Shown in pieces: positions 44,142-53,742 of a stretch of DNA of 64,000 nt; positions within the stretch are counted from its first letter, which is position 1, and each line of letters begins with the position of its first letter. Source of the DNA: Pseudomonas nitroreducens. GTDB lineage: Bacteria > Pseudomonadota > Gammaproteobacteria > Pseudomonadales > Pseudomonadaceae. The translations under genes and the position numbers were made by a program. The notes under the pieces are model-generated. The model made no database searches. It was given only the letters and a program-made list of their open reading frames with translations, and was not told the DNA's origin. The DNA lies in assembly GCF_024170165.1 (NCBI RefSeq), contig NZ_JALJXP010000001.1, positions 682,001 to 746,000 of the forward strand. Direction: 5' to 3'.

Positions 44142-44975
44142 TCAGCGGCCCAGTTGTTCGGCCAGCTCGGCGGAGCGGTGGTCGGCGGCGTTTACCGCCT
44201 TTTCCACCAGCGCCTCGAAGCCGTTGGCCTGGAAGGTGGTGATGGCTGCTTCGGTGGTGCCCTTGGGCGAGGTCACGCGGCGGCGCAGTTCGGCCGGGTC
44301 GACATCGCTGCTGGTGGCCATCTGCGCGGCGCCCAGGGCGGTCTGGCGGGCCAGCTGACCGGCGACTTCGCGGGACAGGCCGAGTTTCTCGCCGGCGGCG
44401 GTCATGGCTTCCATCAGCAGGAAGAAGTACGCCGGGCCACTGCCGGAGACGGCGGTGACCGCGTCGATCTGACGCTCCTCGTCCAGCCACAGGGCGATGC
44501 CCACGGCGCTCAGCAGTTGCTGCGCCTGCTCGCGCTGGGCGCTGCTGACGCTGGCGTTGGGGTACAGGCCGCTGGCGCCAAGGCCAACCAGCGCCGGGGT
44601 GTTGGGCATGCAGCGGACGATGGCGCGCGGCTGGCCGTTCACCTCGCCCAGCCAGCGTTCGAGGCTGGCGCAGGGAATGCCGGCGGCGATGGAGACGATC
44701 AGGGCGTTCTCGGTCAGCGCCGGCGCCAACGCCAGGCAGACATCCTTCATGACCTGCGGTTTGACCGCCAGGACCACCACGTCGGCGCCGGCCACGGCGC
44801 TGGCGTTGTCGCCGACCACTTCGATGCCGTGTTCGGCGGCGATCTTCGCGCGCTGCTCGGCGCCTGGATCGCTGGCGCGGATGTCGCTCGCGGCGACGCC
44901 CTTGGCGCGCAGGCCACCGATGAGACTGGCGGCCATGTTGCCGGCGCCGATGAAGGCAATGCGGGTGCTGCTCAT
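44142..44975 (-). CDS. proC: Pyrroline-5-carboxylate reductase ProC
   Basis: A protein of 277 residues. The nucleotide-binding GAGNMAASLIGGL is at the N-terminus. The C-terminal signature (GVTSPKGTTEAAI-like, here RVTSPKGTTEAAITTF) and VSGSGPAYFF are present. It completes proline synthesis. It follows yggS by 17 bases and precedes yggT by 222 bases, a gap in which I see no other gene. Confidence 0.96.
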   Translation of the reverse strand: MSSTRIAFIGAGNMAASLIGGLRAKGVAASDIRASDPGAEQRAKIAAEHGIEVVGDNASAVAGADVVVLAVKPQVMKDVCLALAPALTENALIVSIAAGIPCASLERWLGEVNGQPRAIVRCMPNTPALVGLGASGLYPNASVSSAQREQAQQLLSAVGIALWLDEERQIDAVTAVSGSGPAYFFLLMEAMTAAGEKLGLSREVAGQLARQTALGAAQMATSSDVDPAELRRRVTSPKGTTEAAITTFQANGFEALVEKAVNAADHRSAELAEQLGR

Positions 44976-44992
44976 GAAGTCTCTTCCTTTAA

Positions 44993-45682
44993 TTAGTGGG
45001 AGGCGCCGTAGTCGCGGGCACCGAACAGGGCGGTACCGATCCGCACCCAGGTGGCGCCTTCGCCGATGGCGGCTTCGAGGTCGTGGCTCATGCCCATGGA
45101 CAGGGTGTCCAGGCCGAGATTCAGGGCTTGCATCAGCTCGCGCAGGCGAGCGAACGCGGCGTGCTGCGCGGCGACGTCCTCGGTGGGCTCGGGGATGGCC
45201 ATCAGGCCGCGCAGTTTCAGGTGGGGCAGTTGCGCCACGGCCTGGGCGAGGGTGGGCAGTTCGGCAGGGGAGCAGCCGGACTTGCTGTCCTCGCCGCTGA
45301 CATTCACCTGCAGCAGCACATTCAGCGGCGGCAGGTTCGCCGGGCGCTGCTCGGAGAGGCGCTGGGCGACCTTCAGGCGGTCCACCGAGTGCACCCAGTC
45401 GAAGTGCTCGGCGATCGGTCGGGTCTTGTTCGACTGGATGGGGCCGATGAAATGCCAGGTCAGCGGCAGGTCGGCCAGCTCGGCCTGCTTGAGCAGCGCT
45501 TCCTGCAGGTAGTTCTCACCGAAATCGGCCAGGCCGCAGGCAAACGCTTCGCGAATCGCGGCGGCGGGTTTGGTCTTGCTCACGGCAAGCAACTGCACCG
45601 ACTCAGGCGTGCGATTTTTCGCTTGTTCCGCCTCACGGATTCGTACGCGAACCTTTGCAATATTCTCTGCTATCGTGGACAT
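44993..45682 (-). CDS. yggS: PLP homeostasis protein YggS (PROSC family)
   Basis: A protein of 229 residues starting at the ATG at 45682 (MSTIAENIAKVRVRI). The PLP lysine is in LLAVSKTKP. HFIGPIQSNKTR and MGMSHDLEAAI are further family segments. It binds pyridoxal phosphate without known catalytic activity and balances free PLP. It is divergent from pilT, with a 73-base promoter region between. Confidence 0.95.
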   Translation of the reverse strand: MSTIAENIAKVRVRIREAEQAKNRTPESVQLLAVSKTKPAAAIREAFACGLADFGENYLQEALLKQAELADLPLTWHFIGPIQSNKTRPIAEHFDWVHSVDRLKVAQRLSEQRPANLPPLNVLLQVNVSGEDSKSGCSPAELPTLAQAVAQLPHLKLRGLMAIPEPTEDVAAQHAAFARLRELMQALNLGLDTLSMGMSHDLEAAIGEGATWVRIGTALFGARDYGASH

Positions 45683-45755
45683 TACCGTCGCTTTTCCGCC
45701 TGGCTGCTGCGTGTTCTGCGGCATTCTACCTGCTTGCTCTTGATTGGGGAGTCCC

Positions 45756-46790
45756 ATGGATATTACCGAGCTGCTCGCCTTCAGCGCCAAGCAGGGCGCT
45801 TCGGACCTGCACCTCTCGGCCGGTCTGCCGCCGATGATCCGCGTCGACGGCGATGTTCGCCGCATCAACCTGCCGCCGCTGGAGCACAAGCAGGTTCACG
45901 CGCTGATCTACGACATCATGAACGACAAGCAGCGCAAGGATTTCGAAGAATTCCTGGAAACCGACTTCTCCTTCGAAGTCCCGGGGGTTGCGCGTTTCCG
46001 GGTCAACGCCTTCAACCAGAACCGCGGCGCCGGCGCCGTGTTCCGGACCATTCCCTCCAAGGTGCTGACCATGGAAGACCTGGGAATGGGCGAGGTCTTC
46101 AAGCGCGTCTCCGACGTGCCGCGCGGCCTGGTGCTGGTCACCGGCCCCACCGGTTCGGGCAAGTCCACCTCGCTGGCAGCGATGCTCGACTACCTGAACA
46201 ACACCAAGTACAGCCACATCCTCACCGTCGAAGACCCCATCGAATTCGTCCACGAATCGAAGAAGTGCCTGGTCAACCAGCGTGAGGTGCACCGCGACAC
46301 CCTCGGCTTCAACGAGGCCCTGCGCTCGGCCCTGCGTGAAGACCCGGACATCATCCTGGTGGGCGAGATGCGTGACCTGGAGACCATCCGCCTGGCGCTG
46401 ACCGCCGCGGAAACCGGTCACCTGGTGTTCGGCACCCTGCACACCACCTCCGCGGCCAAGACCATCGACCGTATCGTCGACGTGTTCCCCGCCGAAGAGA
46501 AATCCATGGTCCGCTCCATGCTCTCCGAATCCCTGCAGGCGGTGATTTCCCAGACCCTGCTGAAGAAGATCGGTGGCGGTCGGGTCGCGGCCCACGAGAT
46601 CATGATCGGCACCCCGGCGATCCGTAACCTGATCCGCGAGGACAAGGTCGCGCAGATGTACTCCGCCATCCAGACCGGCGGCGCGCTGGGCATGCAGACC
46701 CTCGACATGTGCCTCAAGGGCCTGGTCGCCAAGGGCCTGGTCACCCGTGACGCGGCGAAAGAAAAAGCCAAGATCCCGGAAAACTTCTAA
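45756..46790 (+). CDS. pilT: Twitching motility retraction ATPase PilT
   Basis: A protein of 344 residues, the standard PilT length, starting at the ATG at 45756. Walker A is GPTGSGKST (130-138). The Asp-box (LTVEDPIEF), Walker B and His-box (TAAETGHLVFGTLHT) are intact. The C-terminal AIRNLIRE motif needed for retraction is at about residue 286. It depolymerises type IV pili. Confidence 0.98.
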   Translation: MDITELLAFSAKQGASDLHLSAGLPPMIRVDGDVRRINLPPLEHKQVHALIYDIMNDKQRKDFEEFLETDFSFEVPGVARFRVNAFNQNRGAGAVFRTIPSKVLTMEDLGMGEVFKRVSDVPRGLVLVTGPTGSGKSTSLAAMLDYLNNTKYSHILTVEDPIEFVHESKKCLVNQREVHRDTLGFNEALRSALREDPDIILVGEMRDLETIRLALTAAETGHLVFGTLHTTSAAKTIDRIVDVFPAEEKSMVRSMLSESLQAVISQTLLKKIGGGRVAAHEIMIGTPAIRNLIREDKVAQMYSAIQTGGALGMQTLDMCLKGLVAKGLVTRDAAKEKAKIPENF

Positions 46791-46893
46791 TCCCACCGGG
46801 CCCCTGCGGCCCGGCGCACGGAGCGCGCCACACGCACCCGCTTCGTGATCCGACAGCCCTGTCGTAGTCAGCGTGAACTCGGCGAGAAAGATC

Positions 46894-48039
46894 ATGGAAT
46901 TCGAGAAGCTGTTGCGCCTGATGGTGGAAAAGGGAGCCTCCGACCTGTTCATCACGGCGGGCGTGCCGCCTTCGATGAAGGTCAACGGCAAGGTGCTGCC
47001 GGTCACCAAGACCGCGCTGTCGCCGGAGCAGACCCGCGAGACCGTGCTGTCGGTGATGAACGAGCAGCAGCGCCGCGACTTCGCCGAGAACCACGAGTGC
47101 AACTTCGCCATCAGCGCCCGCGGCGTTGGCCGCTTCCGTGTCAGTGCCTTCTACCAGCGCAACCTGGTGGGCATGGTGCTGCGCCGTATCGAGACCAACA
47201 TCCCGACCATCGACGACCTGAAGCTGCCGGAAATCCTCAAGAAGCTGGCGATGACCAAGCGCGGCCTGGTGATCTTCGTCGGCGCCACCGGAACCGGCAA
47301 ATCCACCTCGCTGGCGGCGATGATCGGCTACCGCAACAAGAACTCCACCGGCCACATCATCTCCATCGAAGACCCCATCGAGTACATCCACCAACACCAG
47401 GGCTGCATCGTCACCCAGCGTGAGGTGGGCCTGGATACCGATACCTTCGAGGTGGCGCTGAAGAACACCCTGCGCCAGGCGCCGGACGTGATCATGATCG
47501 GCGAGGTGCGCTCGCGCGAGACCATGGACCACGCCGTGGCCTTCGCCGAAACCGGCCACCTGTGCCTGGCGACCCTGCACGCCAACAACGCCAACCAGGC
47601 GCTGGAGCGGATCATCCACTTCTTCCCGGCCGACCGGCATGGCCAGGTGTGGATGGACCTCTCGCTGAACCTCAAGGCCATCGTCGCCCAGCAGCTGGTG
47701 CCGACCCCGGACGGCAAGGGCCGCCGCGCGGTGATCGAAGTGCTGCTGAACACCCCGCTGGCCGCCGACCTGATCCGCAAGGGCGAGGTCCACGAGCTCA
47801 AGCCGCTGATGAAGCGCTCCACCGAGCAGGGCATGCAGACCTTCGACCAGGCGCTTTACCAGCTCTACGTCCAGGGCGAGATCACCTACGAAGATGCGCT
47901 GGCCTACGCCGACTCGGCGAACGACCTGCGCCTGATGATCAAGCTGGGTTCGGAGACCGACGCCGACCACCTGAGCAGCATGACCCAGGGCCTGACCCTG
48001 GAGCTGAACGACGACGACCCCAGTCGCCGTTTCCGCTGA
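46894..48039 (+). CDS. pilU: Twitching motility ATPase PilU
   Basis: A protein of 381 residues, about the length of P. aeruginosa PilU, starting at the ATG at 46894 after GAGAAAG; a GTG at 46873 is an alternative. Walker A is GATGTGKST, and the His-box AFAETGHLCLATLH is present. PilU is an accessory retraction ATPase acting with PilT. Its C-terminal tail ends in a polar, acidic extension (ELNDDDPSRRFR). Confidence 0.97.
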   Translation: MEFEKLLRLMVEKGASDLFITAGVPPSMKVNGKVLPVTKTALSPEQTRETVLSVMNEQQRRDFAENHECNFAISARGVGRFRVSAFYQRNLVGMVLRRIETNIPTIDDLKLPEILKKLAMTKRGLVIFVGATGTGKSTSLAAMIGYRNKNSTGHIISIEDPIEYIHQHQGCIVTQREVGLDTDTFEVALKNTLRQAPDVIMIGEVRSRETMDHAVAFAETGHLCLATLHANNANQALERIIHFFPADRHGQVWMDLSLNLKAIVAQQLVPTPDGKGRRAVIEVLLNTPLAADLIRKGEVHELKPLMKRSTEQGMQTFDQALYQLYVQGEITYEDALAYADSANDLRLMIKLGSETDADHLSSMTQGLTLELNDDDPSRRFR

Positions 48040-48054
48040 CTCGTGCCGCTTGAG

Positions 48055-48077
48055 AAGCCCGCCCCGTGCGGGCTTTT
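48055..48077 (+). terminator. Terminator of pilU
   Basis: AAGCCCGC / GCGGGCTT with a 5-base loop is followed by TT and CGTTT, 15 bases past the stop. Confidence 0.85.
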
Positions 48078-48117
48078 CGTTTATGCTGAGGGTCTTGTCA
48101 CGCAACGGGAGAAAGGC

Positions 48118-48522
48118 ATGTCCGCCAACCCTGACACCCACAGCAAGGTCATTGGCTACCTGTTGTGGATCTTCGGCTTCACCGGCTCGCACCGCTTTTA
48201 TTACGGCAAGCCGATCACCGGCACCATCTGGTTCTTCACCCTCGGCCTGTTCTTCATCGGCTGGATCATCGACCTGTTCCTCATCCCGTCCATGGATGAC
48301 GCGGCCGACCAGCGCTTCCGCGCCGGTGGCGTGGACTACAACGTCGCCTGGATCCTGCTGACCTTCCTCGGCTTGTTCGGCGTACACCGCATGTACATGG
48401 GCAAGTGGCTCACCGGCATCCTCTACCTTCTCACTGGCGGCCTGTTCTTCGTCGGCGTGCTGTACGACTTCTGGACGCTGAACAGCCAGATATCCGAGCG
48501 CAACGGCCCGCAGCGCATTTGA
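48118..48522 (+). CDS. Membrane protein with two tandem TM2 domains
   Basis: A protein of 134 residues. Residues 15-60 and 80-125 are two copies of a TM2-like unit. Each has G-(x)-HR-(x)-YxGK, then a hydrophobic helix hairpin and a D(L/F) end (GFTGSHRFYYGKPITG and GLFGVHRMYMGKWLTG). Four membrane helices result. GGGAGAAAGGC precedes the ATG. Function is unknown. Confidence 0.85.
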   Translation: MSANPDTHSKVIGYLLWIFGFTGSHRFYYGKPITGTIWFFTLGLFFIGWIIDLFLIPSMDDAADQRFRAGGVDYNVAWILLTFLGLFGVHRMYMGKWLTGILYLLTGGLFFVGVLYDFWTLNSQISERNGPQRI

Positions 48523-48537
48523 TCCCTGCTCACTCCC

Positions 48538-48610
48538 CGCAGGAGCGGACTCTGTCCGCGATGACCGCCAGCGCGATGCGCACCTGTCGCGGACGCAGTC
48601 CGCTCCTGCG
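48538..48610. repeat. REPIN of a second REP subtype
   Basis: CGCAGGAGCGGACTCTGTCC then GCGA (48538-48561) and the inverse TCGCGGACGCAGTCCGCTCC then TGCG (48587-48610) flank 25 bases. The head sequence (GCAGGAGCGGA) differs from the TGTAGGAGCGGGCC type seen at 35977. Confidence 0.85.
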
Positions 48611-48734
48611 AAAAGCCAATCCGCCGTCTTTCGTCGTGCCGCCTGGCGCGACCTGTGCCGCCCGCCTAAGGTCAGGAGGACAGTAGCAGGCGCCGTCGGG
48701 CGATCCCCATGGCGCCGCAGAAGGAGTGGCTGCC

Positions 48735-50108
48735 ATGAGCAACGAATCCCGCCCTGCCGTACTCGACCTGATCGGCAATACCCCCATGGTCCGCGTGACG
48801 CGCTTCGATACCGGACTTTGCACCCTGTTCCTCAAGCTCGAATCGCAGAACCCCGGCGGCTCCATCAAGGACCGCATCGGCGTCGCCATGATCGAGGCCG
48901 CCGAGCGCGACGGCCGGCTCAAGCCCGGCGGCGTGATAGTCGAAGCCACCGCCGGCAACACCGGCCTGGGCCTGGCGCTGGTGGGTCGCGCCAAGGGCTA
49001 CCGGGTGGTGCTGGTGGTGCCGGACAAGATGTCCACCGAGAAGGTCCTGCACCTGCGCGCCATGGGCGCCGAGGTGCACATCACCCGTTCGGACGTCGGC
49101 AAGGGTCACCCCGAGTATTACCAGGACGTCGCGGCGCGGCTGGCGCAGGACCTGCCCGATGCCTTCTTCGCCGACCAGTTCAACAACCCCGCCAACCCGC
49201 TGGCCCACGAGACCGGCACTGGCCCGGAAATCTGGGCGCAGACCGGCCACGACCTCGACGCTGTGGTGGTCGGAGTCGGCTCCGCCGGCACCCTCACCGG
49301 TCTCACGCGCTTCTTCCAGAAGGTCCAGCCCGAGCTGGAAATGGTCCTGGCCGACCCGGTGGGCTCGATCATGGCCGAGTACTCGCGCTCCGGCGCCATC
49401 GGTACGCCCGGCTCCTGGGCGGTGGAGGGTATCGGCGAAGACTTCGTGCCGTCGATTGCCGATCTCTCCAGCGTGCGCCACGCCTACTCGATCAGCGATG
49501 AGGAAAGCTTCGCCACGGCCCGCGAGCTGTTGCGCAACGAAGGCATCGCCGCCGGTTCGTCCACCGGCACGCTACTGGCCGCCGCGCTGCGCTTCTGCCG
49601 CGAGCAGACGGAGCCCAGGCGCGTGGTCAGCCTGGTCTGCGACACCGGCACGCGCTACCTGTCGAAGATCTACAACGACCAGTGGATGACCGACCAGGGC
49701 CTGCTGCAGCGCAAGCGCTACGGTGACCTGCGCGACATCATCGCGCGGCGCTTCGAGGAAGGCCGGGTAGTCAGCGTCGGTCCCGGCGACACCCTGCTCA
49801 CCGCCTTCCAGCGCATGCGCCTGGCGGACATCTCCCAACTCCCCGTGCTCGACGGCAAGCGCCTGGTGGGCGTGATCGACGAGTCCGACATCCTCATGGG
49901 CGTGCATGACGACCCGGCGCACTACCGCTGCGAAGTCTCCAGCGCCATGAGCGACGCCCCGGAAACCCTCGCCCCCGGCGCCAGCCTCGCCGAACTGGAA
50001 GCGGTGCTCGGGCGCGGCCTGGTGGCGATCATCGCCGACGCCTCGGGCTTCCACGGCCTGATCACAAGATTCGACCTGCTCAACCACTTGCGGAGGACCC
50101 TCCCATGA
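48735..50108 (+). CDS. cbs: Cystathionine beta-synthase
   Basis: A protein of 457 residues starting at the ATG at 48735, eight bases after AAGGAG. The PLP lysine is Lys45 in PGGSIKDR; EATAGNTGLGLAL and GVGSAGTLTG are conserved. Two CBS domains fill about residues 335-457. There is no N-terminal heme domain, as usual in bacteria. It condenses serine (or cysteine) with homocysteine. It overlaps the next gene by four bases, forming a reverse transsulfuration pair that also makes H2S. Confidence 0.94.
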   Translation: MSNESRPAVLDLIGNTPMVRVTRFDTGLCTLFLKLESQNPGGSIKDRIGVAMIEAAERDGRLKPGGVIVEATAGNTGLGLALVGRAKGYRVVLVVPDKMSTEKVLHLRAMGAEVHITRSDVGKGHPEYYQDVAARLAQDLPDAFFADQFNNPANPLAHETGTGPEIWAQTGHDLDAVVVGVGSAGTLTGLTRFFQKVQPELEMVLADPVGSIMAEYSRSGAIGTPGSWAVEGIGEDFVPSIADLSSVRHAYSISDEESFATARELLRNEGIAAGSSTGTLLAAALRFCREQTEPRRVVSLVCDTGTRYLSKIYNDQWMTDQGLLQRKRYGDLRDIIARRFEEGRVVSVGPGDTLLTAFQRMRLADISQLPVLDGKRLVGVIDESDILMGVHDDPAHYRCEVSSAMSDAPETLAPGASLAELEAVLGRGLVAIIADASGFHGLITRFDLLNHLRRTLP

Positions 50109-51274
50109 GCCAGCACGACGACCGCCTCGGTTTCGCCACCCGCGTGATCCACGCCGGGCAGGAGCCGGACCCGTCCACCGGGGCGATCATGCCGCCGATC
50201 TACGCCAACTCCACCTACCGCCAGGAAAGCCCCGGCGTGCACAAGGGGCTCGACTACGGCCGCTCGCACAACCCCACGCGCTGGGCGCTGGAGCGTTGCG
50301 TGGCGGACCTGGAGGGCGGCAGCAAGGCGTTTGCCTTCGCCTCGGGGCTGGCGGCGATCTCGGCGGTGCTGGAACTCCTCGATGCCGGCTCGCACATCGT
50401 CTCCGGCAACGACCTGTACGGCGGTACCTTCCGCCTGTTCGAGCGGGTGCGCCGGCGCAGCGCCGGGCATGACTTCCACTTCGCCGACCTGGCCCAGCCC
50501 GGTGCGCTGGAAGCGGCGCTGACCGACAAGACGCGCATGGTCTGGGTGGAAACCCCGAGCAACCCGCTGCTGCGCCTGACCGACCTGGCCGCCATCGCCC
50601 GCACCTGCCGCGCGCGCGGCATCCTCTGCGTGGCCGACAACACCTTCGCCAGCCCCTACGTGCAGCGCCCGCTGGACCTGGGCTTCGACATCGTCGTGCA
50701 CTCCACCACCAAGTACCTCAATGGCCACTCCGACGTCATCGGCGGCATCGCCATCGTCGGCGACAACCCCGACCTCGCCGAGCGCCTGGGCTTCCTGCAG
50801 AACTCGGTGGGTGCCATTGCCGGCCCGTTCGACGCCTTCCTCACCCTGCGCGGGGTGAAGACCCTGGCCCTGCGCATGGAGCGCCACTGCGCCAATGCCC
50901 TGGAGCTGGCGAAATGGCTGGAACAGCAGCCGCAGGTGAAGCGCGTCTATTACCCCGGCCTGCCGTCGCACCCGCAGCACGAGCTGGCGCGCACGCAGAT
51001 GAAGGGCTTTGGCGGGATGATCTCGCTGGACCTGGATACCGACCTCGCTGGCTCGCGGCGCTTCCTGGAGAACGTCCAGCTGTTTGCCCTGGCGGAAAGC
51101 CTGGGCGGCGTGGAAAGCCTGATCGAACACCCGGCGATCATGACCCACGCCAGCATCCCGCCAGAGAACCGCGCGGCGCTGGGCATCGGCGATTCGCTGA
51201 TTCGCCTGTCGGTGGGCGTGGAGGACGTGGAAGACCTGCGGGCCGACCTGGCCAAGGCTCTGGCGATGATCTGA
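50105..51274 (+). CDS. cgl: Cystathionine gamma-lyase/synthase (PLP)
   Basis: A protein of 389 residues of the Cys/Met metabolism PLP family. The PLP lysine is Lys203 in VHSTTKYLNGHSD. ETPSNPLLRL and SLGGVESLIEHPA are conserved. Pairing with cbs in one operon argues for cystathionine gamma-lyase (cysteine formation) rather than MetB, but lyase and synthase are hard to tell apart by eye. Confidence 0.9.
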   Translation: MSQHDDRLGFATRVIHAGQEPDPSTGAIMPPIYANSTYRQESPGVHKGLDYGRSHNPTRWALERCVADLEGGSKAFAFASGLAAISAVLELLDAGSHIVSGNDLYGGTFRLFERVRRRSAGHDFHFADLAQPGALEAALTDKTRMVWVETPSNPLLRLTDLAAIARTCRARGILCVADNTFASPYVQRPLDLGFDIVVHSTTKYLNGHSDVIGGIAIVGDNPDLAERLGFLQNSVGAIAGPFDAFLTLRGVKTLALRMERHCANALELAKWLEQQPQVKRVYYPGLPSHPQHELARTQMKGFGGMISLDLDTDLAGSRRFLENVQLFALAESLGGVESLIEHPAIMTHASIPPENRAALGIGDSLIRLSVGVEDVEDLRADLAKALAMI

Positions 51275-51297
51275 ATCCCGGCGCCTGCGGGCTTTTC

Positions 51298-51369
51298 GTA
51301 GGAGCGAGCTTGCTCGCGAACATACCGAGCATCGGAGTTGTACGGGGTCGCGAGCAAGCTCGCTCCTAC
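51298..51369. repeat. REPIN: pair of GTAGGAGCGAGCTTGCTCGC REP units
   Basis: GTAGGAGCGAGCTTGCTCGC then GAA (51298-51320) and the inverse TCGCGAGCAAGCTCGCTCCT then AC (51348-51369) flank a 27-base centre. It is the same subtype as the single unit at 9322. It lies between the cgl stop and a bidirectional terminator. Confidence 0.88.
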
Positions 51370-51379
51370 AATGGGCATG

Positions 51380-51407
51380 AAAAAGCCCGCCATTCGGCGG
51401 GCTTTTT
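51380..51407. terminator. Bidirectional terminator between cgl and pyrC'
   Basis: AAAAAGCCCGCC / GGCGGGCTTTTT with a 4-base loop has an A tract before and a T tract after, so it can end both the plus-strand cbs-cgl transcript and the minus-strand pyr transcript, whose stop is at 51425. Confidence 0.9.
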
Positions 51408-51424
51408 CATGGAGCAGCGAAGCG

Positions 51425-52696
51425 TTACACCGCGTGGACGATATGCCCGTCCACCAGGGTGCAGCGCACCACGCCCGGCAGGCAGTGGCCGAGGAACGGG
51501 CAGTTCTGGCCGCGGGAGAGCCAGGTCTCGCCCGCCAGGGTCTGGCCGTCGGCTTCGAACAGCACCACGTCTGCCGCGGCACCCACTGCCAGCTTGCCGG
51601 CCGGCAGGCGCAGGGCGGCGGCCGGGCCGCTGGAGAGGCGCGCGATCAGGGTCGGCAGGTCGAGCAGGCCGTCCTGCACCAGGGTCATGGCCAGCGGCAG
51701 CAGCAGTTCGACGCTGCTGATGCCCGGGTCGGTCGCGGCGAACGGGGCGTTCTTCGCGTCGGCCTCGTGGGGCTGGTGGTGGCTGGCGATGGCCTGGATC
51801 ACGCCGCTCTTCACCGCTTCGCGCAGGGCGTCGCGGTCCTTGTGCGAGCGCAGCGGCGGCTGCACGTGGTACAGGCTGGAGAAGTCCGCCAGTGCCTCGT
51901 CGGTGAGGATCAGCTGGTACAGCGCCACGTCGGCGGTGACCGGCAGGCCGCGGGCCTGGGCCTGGGCGATCATTTCGACGCCACGGGCACTGGTCAGCTG
52001 GCTGAAGTGCGCGCGTACGCCGGACTGCTCGACCAGCAGCAGGTTGCGGGCCAGGGCCACGGTCTCGGCGGTTTCCGGGATACCGGCCAGGCCGCGGAAG
52101 CTGGCGGTCGGGCCTTCGTGGGCGATGCCGTCGGCCGCCAGTTCGGCGTCCTGGGAGGTGAACACCACGGTCAGGTCGAAGGTCGCCGCGTACTCCAGTG
52201 AACGCAGCAGCACGCGGTTGCTCGCCATCGGCGCCAGGCCGTTGGTGAAGGCCACGCAGCCGGCGTCGCGCAGGGCGACCAGTTCGGAGAGCTGCTCGCC
52301 GGCGAGCCCCTTGGTCAGCGCACCGATGGGGAACACCTTGGCGTTGCCGGCTTCGCGGGCGCGGTCGAGGATCAGCTCGGCGACGGCGGAGGTGTCCAGC
52401 ACCGGTTTGGTCTGCGGCGGGAAGCACAGGCTGGTGACACCACCGGCGGCGGCGGCGCGGGTTTCGCTCTCGATGCTGCCCTTGCGGCTGTAGCCCGGCT
52501 CGCGCAGGGCGACGCTCAGGTCCACCAGGCCGGGCGCGGCGACGAGGCCGGCGGCGTCGATTTCCTGGGCGGCGTGGAAGCCTTGCGGGGCGTCGCCGAT
52601 GGCGACGATGCGGCCGGCCTCGATGTGCAGGTCGCAGACCTTGTCCAGGCCGCTGGCCGGGTCGATCAGGTGGGCGCCACGAATACTGACGGTCAT
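51425..52696 (-). CDS. pyrC': Non-catalytic dihydroorotase-like protein PyrC' (PyrX)
   Basis: A protein of 423 residues with the dihydroorotase fold. The metal-binding His-x-His of active enzymes (DxHxHLREPG) is replaced by Ser61-x-Ala63 in [11 protein letters not shown], so it cannot bind the catalytic zinc normally. In Pseudomonas such a PyrC' is a structural partner needed for aspartate transcarbamoylase assembly and is encoded directly after pyrB; here it overlaps pyrB by four bases. Active PyrC must be encoded elsewhere. Confidence 0.94.
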   Translation of the reverse strand: MTVSIRGAHLIDPASGLDKVCDLHIEAGRIVAIGDAPQGFHAAQEIDAAGLVAAPGLVDLSVALREPGYSRKGSIESETRAAAAGGVTSLCFPPQTKPVLDTSAVAELILDRAREAGNAKVFPIGALTKGLAGEQLSELVALRDAGCVAFTNGLAPMASNRVLLRSLEYAATFDLTVVFTSQDAELAADGIAHEGPTASFRGLAGIPETAETVALARNLLLVEQSGVRAHFSQLTSARGVEMIAQAQARGLPVTADVALYQLILTDEALADFSSLYHVQPPLRSHKDRDALREAVKSGVIQAIASHHQPHEADAKNAPFAATDPGISSVELLLPLAMTLVQDGLLDLPTLIARLSSGPAAALRLPAGKLAVGAAADVVLFEADGQTLAGETWLSRGQNCPFLGHCLPGVVRCTLVDGHIVHAV

Positions 52697-53697
52697 TGCG
52701 CGTCCTCCTGTTCCAGCTGGCGTTGGGCGTTCTGGCCGCTCATGGCCATGGACAGCACGGCCATGCGGATGGCGATGCCGTAGGTGACCTGGTTGAGGAT
52801 CACCGACTGTTCACCGTCGGCCACGGCCGAGTCGATCTCCACGCCGCGGTTGATCGGGCCGGGGTGCATGACGATGGCGTCGGGCTTGGCCAGCTGCAGG
52901 CGCTTCTGGGTCAGGCCGTAGAGCTTGAAGAACTCGCCTTCGCTGGGCAGCAGGCCGCCAGCCATGCGCTCGCGCTGCAGGCGCAGCATGATCACCACGT
53001 CGACGTCCTTCAGGCCTTCGTTGGCGTCGGTGAACACCTTCACCCCGTACTGCTCTTCCAGGCCCACCGGCAGCAGGGTGCGTGGGGCGATCACGCGGAT
53101 GTCCGGGCAGCCGAGGGTTTTCAGCGCCAGCATGTCCGAGCGCGCCACCCGCGAGTGCAGGATGTCGCCGACGATGGCCACCGAGAGGTTCTCGAAGCTG
53201 CCCTTGTGGCGGCGGATGGTGAGCATGTCGAGCATGCCCTGGGTCGGGTGGCCGTGGCGGCCGTCGCCGCCGTTGATCACGGCGACGTTGGGGCTGACGT
53301 GCTCGGCGATGAAGTGCGCGGCGCCCGAGTCGCTGTGGCGCACGACGAACATGTCGGCGGCCATGGCCTCGAGGTTGCGCAGGGTGTCGGTGAGCGTCTC
53401 GCCCTTGCTGGTCGAGGAGGTCGACACGTTCAGCGAGATGACGTCGGCGGACAGGCGCTGCGCTGCCAGCTCGAAGGTGGTGCGGGTGCGCGTGGAGTTC
53501 TCGAAGAACACGTTGCACACGGTCTTGCCGCGCAGCAGCGGGACTTTCTTCACCGCGCGGGCGCCGACTTCGAGGAAGGAGTCGGCGGTATCGAGGATTT
53601 CAGTCAGCAGTTCGCGGGACAACCCGTCGAGCGAGAGGAAGTGGCGCAGCTGGCCCAGGTCGTTGAGCTGCAGCGGGCGCTTGGCGTCGGTCGGCAT
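52693..53697 (-). CDS. pyrB: Aspartate carbamoyltransferase catalytic subunit PyrB
   Basis: A protein of 334 residues. The carbamoyl-phosphate loop is [13 protein letters not shown] (STRTR at residues 68-72), and [11 protein letters not shown] is near the C-terminus. The N-terminal extension relative to E. coli PyrB is typical of Pseudomonas, where it carries the nucleotide effector site. It assembles with PyrC' into a dodecamer. It follows pyrR by 45 bases. Confidence 0.96.
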   Translation of the reverse strand: MPTDAKRPLQLNDLGQLRHFLSLDGLSRELLTEILDTADSFLEVGARAVKKVPLLRGKTVCNVFFENSTRTRTTFELAAQRLSADVISLNVSTSSTSKGETLTDTLRNLEAMAADMFVVRHSDSGAAHFIAEHVSPNVAVINGGDGRHGHPTQGMLDMLTIRRHKGSFENLSVAIVGDILHSRVARSDMLALKTLGCPDIRVIAPRTLLPVGLEEQYGVKVFTDANEGLKDVDVVIMLRLQRERMAGGLLPSEGEFFKLYGLTQKRLQLAKPDAIVMHPGPINRGVEIDSAVADGEQSVILNQVTYGIAIRMAVLSMAMSGQNAQRQLEQEDAQ

Positions 53698-53742
53698 GTG
53701 GCAGGCCCTGAAAGTTGGGGGTGGAGGTCCGGGCGCGCGGAG

